Assembly (NCBI RefSeq): GCF_036182465.1
Contig: NZ_CP108081.1
Span: forward strand, 5,084,001-5,148,000
DNA length: 64,000 nt
DNA from: Streptomyces sp. NBC_00258
Lineage (GTDB): Bacteria; Actinomycetota; Actinomycetes; Streptomycetales; Streptomycetaceae
Direction of reading: 5' to 3'
Shown in pieces: positions 50,297-58,251 of this stretch. Every line of letters starts with the position of its first letter. Position 1 is the stretch's first letter. Under the pieces are notes generated by a model. That model was not told where the DNA came from, searched no databases, and saw nothing but the letters and a program-made list of their open reading frames with translations. Both the position numbers and the translations under genes were made by a program.

Positions 50297-50343
50297 TACG
50301 CGGCACCACAGGACGACAGGACAAAGAGAGAGGTTGACCCGAC

Positions 50344-51975
50344 GTGCAGGACGAACTCACCGCACGGGCCAAGGCATGGCTGGCCGAGGACCCCGACGCG
50401 GAAACCCGTGAGGAACTCGCCAAGCTGATCGACGCCGAGGACACGGCGGAGCTCACCGCACGCTTCAGCGGCACCCTCCAGTTCGGCACGGCCGGCCTGC
50501 GCGGCGAACTCGGCGCGGGCCCGATGCGCATGAACCGCTCGGTCGTCATCCGCGCCGCCGCCGGCCTCGCCGCGTACCTCAAGGCGAAGGGCCGGACCGA
50601 CGGCCTCGTCGTCATCGGCTACGACGCCCGACACAAGTCCGCCGACTTCGCCCGCGACACGGCGGCGGTCATGACGGGCGCGGGCCTGCGCGCCGCCGTG
50701 CTCCCCCGCCCCCTTCCGACGCCGGTACTCGCATACGCCATAAGGCACCTGGGCGCGGTGGCGGGCGTGGAGGTCACGGCCAGCCACAACCCCCCGCGCG
50801 ACAACGGCTACAAGGTCTACCTCGGCGACGGCTCCCAGATCGTGCCCCCGGCGGACGCCGAGATCGCCGCGGAGATCGCCGCGATCACGAGCCTGGCCGA
50901 CGTCCCCCGCCCGGACAGCGGCTGGGAGACCCTGGACGACGGCGTCCTGGACGCCTATCTGGCCCGTACGGACGCGGTCCTGGCGGCCGGCTCCCCGCGT
51001 ACGGCCCGCACGGTCTACACGGCGATGCACGGCGTCGGCAAGGAGACGCTCCTGGCGGCGTTCGCGCGGGCCGGCTTCCCGGAACCGGTCCTCGTCTCCG
51101 AACAGGCCGACCCCGACCCGGACTTCCCCACCGTCGCCTTCCCCAACCCGGAAGAGCCCGGCGCGATGGACCTGGCCTTCGCGAAGGCCCACGAGACGGA
51201 CCCGGACCTGATCATCGCGAACGACCCGGACGCGGACCGCTGCGCGGCGGCCGTCAAGGACGGCGGGGACTGGCGCATGCTGCGCGGCGACGAGGTGGGC
51301 GCGCTCCTCGCCGAGCACCTCGTCCGCCGGGGCGCGCGGGGCACGTTCGCGGAGTCGATCGTCTCGTCCTCCCTCCTCGGCCGGATCGCCGAGAAAGCGG
51401 GCCTTCCGTACGAGGAGACGCTGACGGGCTTCAAGTGGATCGCCCGGGTGGAGGACCTGCGGTACGGCTACGAGGAGGCGCTGGGCTACTGCGTGGACCC
51501 CGAGGGCGTACGGGACAAGGACGGCATCACGGCGGCCCTTTTGATCACGGAACTGGCCTCGGAGCTCAAGTCCGGGGGCCGTACCCTCCTCGACCTCCTC
51601 GACGACCTCGCGGTCGAGCACGGCCTGCACGCCACGGACCAGCTCTCGGTCCGCGTGGACGACCTGTCCCTCATCTCGGACGCGATGCGCCGTCTGCGCG
51701 AGCAGCCGCCCACGCGGCTCGCGGGCCTGCCCGTCACGAAGGCCGAGGACCTGACGAAGGGCACGGACACGCTCCCGCCCACGGACGGCCTGCGCTACAC
51801 GCTGGACGGCGCCCGCGTCATCGTCCGCCCCAGCGGTACGGAGCCGAAGCTGAAGTGCTACCTGGAGGTCGTGGTCCCGGTGGGCACCCACGACAACCTC
51901 CCGGCGGCCCGTGCGAAGGCGACGGAGCTGCTGTCGACGATCAAGCGGGACCTGTCGGCGGCCGCGGGCATCTGA
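50344..51975 (+). CDS. Phosphomannomutase/phosphopentomutase-type sugar mutase
   Basis: A protein of 543 residues of the alpha-D-phosphohexomutase superfamily. The catalytic Ser147 lies in T-A-S-H-N-P-P, the metal-binding loop is D-P-D-A-D-R, the sugar loop is D-G-I-T-A-A, and the terminal phosphate-binding loop is R-P-S-G-T-E-P-K. Its length matches the PGM2-like branch that includes phosphopentomutases. Next to PNP and near deoC, a role in converting deoxyribose-1-phosphate to deoxyribose-5-phosphate is more likely than mannose metabolism, though databases usually call it phosphomannomutase. GAGAGG lies about 11 nt before the GTG start. Confidence 0.85.
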   Translation: MQDELTARAKAWLAEDPDAETREELAKLIDAEDTAELTARFSGTLQFGTAGLRGELGAGPMRMNRSVVIRAAAGLAAYLKAKGRTDGLVVIGYDARHKSADFARDTAAVMTGAGLRAAVLPRPLPTPVLAYAIRHLGAVAGVEVTASHNPPRDNGYKVYLGDGSQIVPPADAEIAAEIAAITSLADVPRPDSGWETLDDGVLDAYLARTDAVLAAGSPRTARTVYTAMHGVGKETLLAAFARAGFPEPVLVSEQADPDPDFPTVAFPNPEEPGAMDLAFAKAHETDPDLIIANDPDADRCAAAVKDGGDWRMLRGDEVGALLAEHLVRRGARGTFAESIVSSSLLGRIAEKAGLPYEETLTGFKWIARVEDLRYGYEEALGYCVDPEGVRDKDGITAALLITELASELKSGGRTLLDLLDDLAVEHGLHATDQLSVRVDDLSLISDAMRRLREQPPTRLAGLPVTKAEDLTKGTDTLPPTDGLRYTLDGARVIVRPSGTEPKLKCYLEVVVPVGTHDNLPAARAKATELLSTIKRDLSAAAGI

Positions 51976-52061
51976 GGACGCTGCGATCCTGACGGACACC
52001 CGGCGGGGGCCGGGTCCTACCACCGCGGCCCCCGCCGGACACCCCTGTCAGCGGCCGGGCG

Positions 52062-52910
52062 TCACAAGCCGTACCGGCTCTTCAGATGGCGCCAGAAGTC
52101 CCGGAACATCCACTTGTCGAACTCCGTGATCTGCGCGGCGCTGCCGGCCTTCATGAGGAAGCAGCACTGGCCGGTCGGGGTCCAGTCGTAGAAGTCGTCG
52201 AGGCCGAAGGTGTGGCCGACCTCGTGCAGGTAGATGTGGATGTTCTCCTGCGACAGTGCGCCCGTGAAGTATTCCTGGCCGACGCGCTGGCCCCAGTCGC
52301 CGCCGGCACCGCCCTGGAAGCCCTTGGTGAGCCAGAGGGACTGGTCGTAGTGGCGGGCCGCGCCGCCCGGGCAGCGGGAGTAGTTGCCGTCCTGGTGGAA
52401 GAAGCGGCCGCAGTCGGGCGCGCACTGCGGGGAGCCGCCGCCGTCGAGGCCGGTGTAGATGTCGACGGAGTTGTCGGTCCACTGGAGTGTCGAGCGGTTC
52501 TTCACCGCCCAGCCGACGATGTTGACCGGCACGCTGGTGTACGGCCAGGCGTTGTGGCCCGTGCCGTTGTCCACCATGGCCGCCGTCCACTTGCCGAACT
52601 GCTTCTTCAGGGCGGCGTGGATCCGGTCGCGCAGATCGGTGCTGACCGGGGCGTCGGACTCCCAGCGGACGCAGTAGTTGATGCTTCCCCGGTTGGCCAT
52701 GACCTGGTCCCAGCCGTAGTTGCGGAAGCCGTAGAGGTCGGGGTAGGTGGTCGAGACGTGGTTCCACACCTCGCCCAGCGGCTGTACGAGGTTCGCGGGC
52801 GGGTTCCACACGTCGGCGGCCTTCGCCGGGGACGCCGACGTGAGGGGCGAGGCGACCAGCGCGACCAGCGCGGCGAGAACGGTGACCAGACGCGCCAAGT
52901 GTCTGTGCAC
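52062..52910 (-). CDS. Secreted metalloprotease-like protein (HExxHxxG)
   Basis: About 282 residues. A signal peptide runs to about residue 30 (A-K-A-A). The mature protein has several Cys and, near residue 220, the zinc motif H-E-V-G-H-T-F-G-L-D-D-F-Y-D, which fits a metzincin-like His-Glu-x2-His-x2-Gly-x2-Asp site. A Met-containing segment follows (C-C-F-L-M-K-A-G), as expected for the Met-turn. The rest resembles a family often labelled cellulose-binding or neutral zinc peptidase in Streptomyces. The GTG at 52910 has AAGGGAG 6 nt upstream. It is probably an exported protease of unknown substrate. Confidence 0.72.
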   Translation of the reverse strand: MHRHLARLVTVLAALVALVASPLTSASPAKAADVWNPPANLVQPLGEVWNHVSTTYPDLYGFRNYGWDQVMANRGSINYCVRWESDAPVSTDLRDRIHAALKKQFGKWTAAMVDNGTGHNAWPYTSVPVNIVGWAVKNRSTLQWTDNSVDIYTGLDGGGSPQCAPDCGRFFHQDGNYSRCPGGAARHYDQSLWLTKGFQGGAGGDWGQRVGQEYFTGALSQENIHIYLHEVGHTFGLDDFYDWTPTGQCCFLMKAGSAAQITEFDKWMFRDFWRHLKSRYGL

Positions 52911-53027
52911 GGTGAACTCCCTTGGTGGGGGACGGGATTTCACCCTCAGGTCGCCGCCGACTCCCGCGAAGGTTGCCGGTCGGGCACGACCGACGTGGGC
53001 CGCGCCGCGCGCTCGCTCACCTCGGTC

Positions 53028-54686
53028 TCAGCCCCACACCACCAGTACCGCCGCCCACACCAGCCCCAGCACCAGGGCCAACGGCCAGAGCGGGCGCCCC
53101 CGTTCGGGTGCGGTGCTCTCTCCGGTGGGCCGCAGCGCGGGATCCGTACGCATGGCCGTGAGTTCGGCCGCCAGGGCGTCGTAGGGATGGACCAGGCCCT
53201 GGCGTCGCTCGAACCACGCCCAGCGCGGCGCCGCGACCGACCAGTTGTCGCCGCGCCAGCGGAGCTTCAGTTCGAAGGACTGACGGCGTACGGAGCGGAT
53301 GTCGTCCCAGGGGACGTGCCGGGGGCCGCGCAGTCCGGTGACCCACAGGCCCGAGCGGTCGGCGGTGATGCGCCAGGCGAGCTTCACGGGGACGCGTACG
53401 ACTCCGTAGAGACCGAGTACGCCGAGGAGTGCCAGCTTCCAGAGGGGCGCTCCGGACTCGGAGAACCACATCGCGACGAACCAGGCACCCCAGAGCACGA
53501 GCAGCGCCGCGGCCACCCAGTCGAGCCAGCCCGCACGCCAGCGGCGGACCGGGACGGGCGGCCGGTCGACGACCAACTCCCTCGCCTGTTCCTCCAGTTG
53601 GCGGTTCTGCTCCTCGCGGGCCTTCTCCTTGGCGACCCGTCTCATGCCCGCGCTCGGCGACAGCGGCCGGACCGGTCCCGTCGACCATTCCGTCAGCGGC
53701 GGCTGGTCCGGGTCCTCGTCCGCGCTGACGACCACGACTTCGGCGCCGTCGAAGGGAGCGCCGTAGAGGACGGCCTCGCGGACCGGCCCGGGGGTGTCGT
53801 CGTCCACCGCGTCGAGGAGCCGCTCCAGTTCCTCGTCGTCCGCTTCGCCGTCCTCGTCGTCCTCGTCCTCGTCGTCGTCCGGCTCCTCACCGTCGTACGA
53901 CGTCAGGTCCACCGTGAAGAGCGGGCGCACCGCCGCGAGGTCGTCCGCCGCGTACACCTCCGTGGTGCCCTGCGCGTCGTCGCGTACCAGGACGCGCAGT
54001 ACGGGCGCGGGGACCCGGCGCAGGGCGAGGGCCCGGTGGCGGCCCAGCCACGCCGAGGCCAGGGCGGTCACGGCGAGCCCGGCCAGGTAGATGGCCATGA
54101 CCCAGGAGCCCCGCTGGTCGTCGGCCGTGCCCCAGAGGCCCGCGGTGGCGCCGGTGAGCACGCCGAGCCCGAGCACCGTGAGGCCGAGCGGGAACAGGAA
54201 ACGGCCGCGCTGGAGCACGGCGTCCGCGTCCGGTGTCCGTGCCGTGGTGTCCCCGGCGGCCTCCAGCGCCCGTTCGAGCTGGCCGCTCCGGGCCCGCAGG
54301 CGTACGGCGACCGCGGCCCAGGTGACCACCACGGCGAACGCCACGACGGCGGTCACGACCCACGGCAGCGAAGGCGCCTCCAAGGCGAGCACCAGCAGCA
54401 GGACGGGCGCCCCGGCCCAGACCAGCTCGGGCCGTGCGAGCACCCACAGGACGTACACCGCGAACCCCGCCGCGACGAACGGCCACAGTCCGCCGAGCAT
54501 CGCCGCCCAGGCGCCCGCGCACAGCGCGAAGGTGGACACGGCTCCCGCGATCGACCTGCGCACCCGCAGGAACGACCAGCGCGGAGGCAGCGCGGCCGAC
54601 CAGACGCCCGCCCGCCCGGCCGTCCAGTCCCGGCAGCCGTCGGGTATCGCGGCAACGGGCAGTCGCAGCGGCTCGTCGTACGACAC
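53028..54686 (-). CDS. Polytopic membrane protein with PH-like domain
   Basis: About 552 residues. Several paired hydrophobic segments form the N-terminal 220 residues. A very acidic loop (about residues 285-305, nearly all Asp/Glu) follows, then two further helices (about 390-430). A PH-like beta domain contains the D-R-S-G-L-W-V-T-G-L-R-G-P-R-H-V-P-W-D-D-I-R-S-V signature, and a final C-terminal helix closes it. Small actinobacterial PH proteins of this kind are uncharacterised. The GTG at 54686 has GGAG exactly 5 nt upstream. The next gene on this strand also encodes a PH-domain membrane protein. Confidence 0.7.
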   Translation of the reverse strand: MSYDEPLRLPVAAIPDGCRDWTAGRAGVWSAALPPRWSFLRVRRSIAGAVSTFALCAGAWAAMLGGLWPFVAAGFAVYVLWVLARPELVWAGAPVLLLVLALEAPSLPWVVTAVVAFAVVVTWAAVAVRLRARSGQLERALEAAGDTTARTPDADAVLQRGRFLFPLGLTVLGLGVLTGATAGLWGTADDQRGSWVMAIYLAGLAVTALASAWLGRHRALALRRVPAPVLRVLVRDDAQGTTEVYAADDLAAVRPLFTVDLTSYDGEEPDDDEDEDDEDGEADDEELERLLDAVDDDTPGPVREAVLYGAPFDGAEVVVVSADEDPDQPPLTEWSTGPVRPLSPSAGMRRVAKEKAREEQNRQLEEQARELVVDRPPVPVRRWRAGWLDWVAAALLVLWGAWFVAMWFSESGAPLWKLALLGVLGLYGVVRVPVKLAWRITADRSGLWVTGLRGPRHVPWDDIRSVRRQSFELKLRWRGDNWSVAAPRWAWFERRQGLVHPYDALAAELTAMRTDPALRPTGESTAPERGRPLWPLALVLGLVWAAVLVVWG

Positions 54687-54936
54687 ATGCACTCCTGGAT
54701 CGCGTGGGAACGCCGGTGATGACACCGGCGCCGGCACAGGTGGTGACAGTAGCGACCGGACGCCCCTGCCCGGGCCACCGGACCGCTTCCGCCCCCACCG
54801 AGGTGCCGCCCTCTCGTACGGCCGGACGCGCCCATCGCCTCAAACGGGCGGGGACGTCAGGCCACGAAATGCCATGAGAAGGCTCAAGAAATCACAAGAG
54901 GTAGGAGCGGGCCCCGACGGCTCGCCCCAGGCAGCG

Positions 54937-55602
54937 TCAGCCCACAGCCAGCAGGATCGCCAGCAGCACGGCACCGGCCACAGCCGGGGCCACGATCTCG
55001 TACGCCCACCGCACGGACACCTCGCCCTGCGCCCGCGGATCCTTGCCCCGGGCCTCCAGCAGCTCGCGCAGCTCCTCCATGATCTGGTCGCCCGCGGACC
55101 GCACCGGTCCGGTGGCCACCGCCGCGGCATGGTGCTGCTGACCGCCCCGAGCGGCCGCCGCGGCGCCGCGGGCCTCCCCGCGCGCCTCCCGCCGCGCCGC
55201 CCTCTTGCGGCCCCGCAGCGAGACGGGCACGGCCCACACCTGGTACTTGGCGCCGGCCTTGTCGAGGACCTCGTTCGAGTAGCCCGACCTGAACCCCTCG
55301 ACCGTCCCCCAGGGCAGCACGATCACCCGGAAGGGGTTACGGACACGCAGCCGCTGCTCATTGGCGTACACGGCCGGACGCACGGTGAACGCGAGCACCA
55401 GCGGAACCAGGAGAAGCAGCGCGGCCAGCGCCACCCACGGCGCCCGCCCCTCCCCGGTGACCAGCGCGTCGATCCCGAGCCACCCCGCGATCGCGAGCAA
55501 CAGCACCCCACCCGCGATACCGGAGGGCGACCGATAGACCCGATCCTTGAACTGAGGATCCGGTGTCTCCGGTGCGGTCGGCTGCTGGTCGGGCGTCGTC
55601 AT
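54937..55602 (-). CDS. PH-domain membrane protein
   Basis: A protein of 221 residues. Two hydrophobic segments (about 27-45 and 52-72) lead directly into a bacterial PH domain: Y-A-N-E-Q-R-L-R-V-R-N-P-F-R-V-I-V-L-P-W-G-T-V-E-G-F. An Arg/Ala-rich linker and a C-terminal helix follow. The W-G-T-V-E element is the same as in the larger PH protein encoded downstream, so the two may form a membrane complex. The ATG at 55602 begins the Pro/Thr N-terminus; CAGAAT ends 6 nt upstream. Function unknown. Confidence 0.72.
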   Translation of the reverse strand: MTTPDQQPTAPETPDPQFKDRVYRSPSGIAGGVLLLAIAGWLGIDALVTGEGRAPWVALAALLLLVPLVLAFTVRPAVYANEQRLRVRNPFRVIVLPWGTVEGFRSGYSNEVLDKAGAKYQVWAVPVSLRGRKRAARREARGEARGAAAAARGGQQHHAAAVATGPVRSAGDQIMEELRELLEARGKDPRAQGEVSVRWAYEIVAPAVAGAVLLAILLAVG

Positions 55603-55654
55603 ACCCCGATTCTGCCCGACGCCCCGCGCAATCGATTTCCAGCCCCGGCAAATC

Positions 55655-55740
55655 CAGCCCCTCCGGCGTTTGAGGAGCGGGGGTTCGGGGGCGGAGCCCC
55701 TGAGCAAGTGACGGGAATGGGTAGGGGCGGCGGGGGCGAA
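55655..55740. repeat. Dispersed intergenic repeat B, copy 4
   Basis: Single-arm B element, nearly identical to copy 1. Unlike the others it lies between divergent genes, so it cannot be acting as a simple terminator here. Confidence 0.75.
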
Positions 55741-55794
55741 ATCTCCACGCCCCGCCCACCCCCACCCTCACCCACCCCCGGGGCTGTACAGCCG

Positions 55795-55806
55795 CTACGC
55801 GCGTAG
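55795..55806. promoter_or_regulatory. CTACGCGCGTAG palindrome in the deoC promoter
   Basis: A perfect 12-bp palindrome, extended on the right as GTAGAT, sitting between a possible -35 TGTACA (55785-55790) and the -10 TATGCT (55808-55813). A protein bound here would block RNA polymerase. Same 12-mer as at 49237-49248. Confidence 0.72.
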
Positions 55807-55807
55807 A

Positions 55808-55813
55808 TATGCT
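55808..55813 (+). promoter_or_regulatory. -10 element of a leaderless promoter (deoC)
   Basis: TATGCT ends 6 nt before the GTG at 55820, and TGTACA lies 17 nt upstream of it. Confidence 0.6.
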
Positions 55814-55819
55814 CGTCTG

Positions 55820-56782
55820 GTGACCATGCCCACCACTGCACCCGCAGCACACGCACTCACAGACGTGACCGCGTCCGACAGCACACTGCGCCGCTTCCTC
55901 CACGGGCTCCCCGGCGTGGACGCGGTCGGCCTGGAGGCACGCGCAGCCTCCCTCGGCACCCGTTCCATCAAGACCACCGCGAAGGCGTACGCCATCGACC
56001 TCGCCATCTCGATGGTCGACCTGACGACGCTGGAAGGCGCGGACACCCCGGGCAAGGTCCGGGCGCTCGGCGCCAAGGCGGTCCGCCCCGACCCCACGGA
56101 CCGCACGGCCCCGTCGACCGCCGCAGTCTGCGTCTATCCCGACATGGTGGCCACCGCCAAGGAGGCCGTCGCCGGCTCCGGCGTGAAGGTCGCCTCCGTC
56201 GCCACCGCCTTCCCGGCCGGCCGCGCCGCGCTCGACGTGAAGCTGGCCGACGTGCGGGACGCCGTCGCCGCGGGCGCCGACGAGATCGACATGGTCATCG
56301 ACCGCGGAGCGTTCCTCTCGGGCAACTACGCGAAGGTGTACGAGGAGATCGTCGCCGTGAAGGAGGCCTCCGGGGCGGCCCGCCTCAAGGTCATCTTCGA
56401 GACGGGCGAGCTGTCGACGTACGACAACATCCGCCGCGCGAGCTGGCTCGGCATGCTGGCGGGGGCGGACTTCATCAAGACCTCGACGGGCAAGGTCGCC
56501 GTCAACGCGACGCCCTCGAACACTCTCCTCATGCTGGAGGCGGTCCGCGACTTCCGCGCGCAGACCGGCGTACAGGTCGGCGTGAAGCCCGCCGGCGGCA
56601 TCCGTACCAGCAAGGACGCCATCAAGTTCCTGGTCGTGGTCAACGAGACCGCGGGCGAGGACTGGCTGGACAACCACTGGTTCCGCTTCGGCGCGTCCTC
56701 GCTCCTGAACGATCTGCTGATGCAGCGGCAGAAGCTGGCCACCGGCCGTTACTCCGGCCCCGACTACGTGACGGTGGACTGA
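55820..56782 (+). CDS. deoC: Deoxyribose-phosphate aldolase
   Basis: A protein of 320 residues. The Schiff-base Lys220 lies in D-F-I-K-T-S-T-G-K and the second active-site Lys in G-V-K-P-A-G-G-I-R. V-C-V-Y-P and V-A-T-A-F-P are also conserved. It splits 2-deoxyribose-5-phosphate into glyceraldehyde-3-phosphate and acetaldehyde. The aldehyde dehydrogenase encoded 6 nt downstream would oxidise the acetaldehyde. The GTG at 55820 is supported by the TATGCT -10 element for a leaderless mRNA. The operator-like palindrome overlaps the promoter spacer. Confidence 0.93.
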   Translation: MTMPTTAPAAHALTDVTASDSTLRRFLHGLPGVDAVGLEARAASLGTRSIKTTAKAYAIDLAISMVDLTTLEGADTPGKVRALGAKAVRPDPTDRTAPSTAAVCVYPDMVATAKEAVAGSGVKVASVATAFPAGRAALDVKLADVRDAVAAGADEIDMVIDRGAFLSGNYAKVYEEIVAVKEASGAARLKVIFETGELSTYDNIRRASWLGMLAGADFIKTSTGKVAVNATPSNTLLMLEAVRDFRAQTGVQVGVKPAGGIRTSKDAIKFLVVVNETAGEDWLDNHWFRFGASSLLNDLLMQRQKLATGRYSGPDYVTVD

Positions 56783-56787
56783 TCACC

Positions 56788-58251
56788 ATGACCACGGAAA
56801 ACACCGAGAAGCGGTCGTCCGCTTTCGTGTACGCACCCGCGCCCGAGTCCCGCTCCGTCGTCGACATCGCGCCCTCGTACGGCCTGTTCATCGACGGCGA
56901 GTTCGTGGAGGCGGCGGACGGCAGGGTCTTCAAGACCGTCTCCCCCTCCACCGAAGAGGTCCTCTCCGAGATCGCCCAGGCGGGCGAGGCGGACGTCGAC
57001 CGCGCGGTGAAGGCGGCACGCAGGGCCTTCGGGAAGTGGTCCGCGCTCCCCGGCTCCGAGCGCGCCAAGTACCTCTTCCGCATCGCCCGCATCATCCAGG
57101 AGCGCAGCCGCGAACTGGCCGTCCTGGAGACGCTGGACAACGGCAAGCCGATCAAGGAGACCCGCGACGCGGACCTCCCCCTGGTGGCCGCGCACTTCTT
57201 CTACTACGCGGGCTGGGCCGACAAGCTCGACCACGCGGGCTTCGGCGCCAACCCGCAGCCCCTCGGCGTCGCGGGCCAGGTCATCCCCTGGAACTTCCCG
57301 CTCCTGATGCTGGCGTGGAAGATCGCCCCGGCGCTGGCCACGGGCAACACGGTCGTGCTCAAGCCGGCCGAGACGACCCCCCTCTCGGCGCTCTTCTTCG
57401 CGGACATCTGCCGCCAGGCGGGCCTCCCCAAGGGCGTCGTCAACATCCTTCCGGGGTACGGCGACACGGGCGCGGCCCTGGTCGAGCACCCGGACGTGAA
57501 CAAGGTGGCCTTCACCGGTTCGACGGCCGTCGGCAAGGCGATCGCCCGCCAGGTGGCGGGCACCAGGAAGAAGGTCACGCTCGAACTGGGCGGCAAGGGC
57601 GCGAACATCGTCTTCGACGACGCACCCATCGACCAGGCCGTCGAGGGCATCGTCTCCGGCATCTTCTTCAACCAGGGCCAGGTCTGCTGCGCGGGCTCCC
57701 GGCTCCTGGTCCAGGAGTCGATCCAGGACGAGCTGCTGGACTCCCTGAAGCGGCGCCTGTCGACCCTGCGGCTCGGCGACCCGCTCGACAAGAACACGGA
57801 CATCGGCGCGATCAACTCCGCTGAGCAGCTCTCGCGCATCACCACGCTCGTCGAGCAGGGCGAGGCCGAGGGCGCCGAGCGCTGGTCCCCGGCCTGCGAA
57901 CTCCCCTCCTCCGGCTACTGGTTCGCCCCGACGCTCTTCACGAACGTCACCCAGGCGCACACCGTCGCCCGCGACGAGATCTTCGGCCCGGTCCTGTCCG
58001 TCCTCTCCTTCCGCACGCCGGACGAGGCGGTCGCCAAGGCCAACAACAGCCAGTACGGCCTCTCCGCGGGGATCTGGACGGAGAAGGGCTCCCGGATCCT
58101 GGCCGTCGCGAGCAAGCTGCGCGCGGGCGTGATCTGGTCCAACACGTTCAACAAGTTCGACCCCACGTCACCGTTCGGCGGTTACAAGGAGTCGGGCTTC
58201 GGCCGCGAGGGCGGTCGCCACGGCCTGGAGGCGTACCTCGATGTCCGATAA
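56788..58251 (+). CDS. Aldehyde dehydrogenase (complete)
   Basis: A protein of 487 residues with all ALDH elements. These are the oxyanion/NAD segment P-W-N-F-P, K-P-A-E near 190, the F-T-G-S-T-x-V-G-K turn, the general-base Glu in L-E-L-G-G-K-G, and the nucleophile in Q-G-Q-V-C-C-A-G. The E-I-F-G-P-V-L and final P-F-G-G-Y-K-E-S-G-F-G-R-E segments are intact. In this operon its substrate is most likely the acetaldehyde made by DeoC, giving acetate. It starts 5 nt after deoC and its last 11 nt overlap the next gene. Confidence 0.9.
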   Translation: MTTENTEKRSSAFVYAPAPESRSVVDIAPSYGLFIDGEFVEAADGRVFKTVSPSTEEVLSEIAQAGEADVDRAVKAARRAFGKWSALPGSERAKYLFRIARIIQERSRELAVLETLDNGKPIKETRDADLPLVAAHFFYYAGWADKLDHAGFGANPQPLGVAGQVIPWNFPLLMLAWKIAPALATGNTVVLKPAETTPLSALFFADICRQAGLPKGVVNILPGYGDTGAALVEHPDVNKVAFTGSTAVGKAIARQVAGTRKKVTLELGGKGANIVFDDAPIDQAVEGIVSGIFFNQGQVCCAGSRLLVQESIQDELLDSLKRRLSTLRLGDPLDKNTDIGAINSAEQLSRITTLVEQGEAEGAERWSPACELPSSGYWFAPTLFTNVTQAHTVARDEIFGPVLSVLSFRTPDEAVAKANNSQYGLSAGIWTEKGSRILAVASKLRAGVIWSNTFNKFDPTSPFGGYKESGFGREGGRHGLEAYLDVR

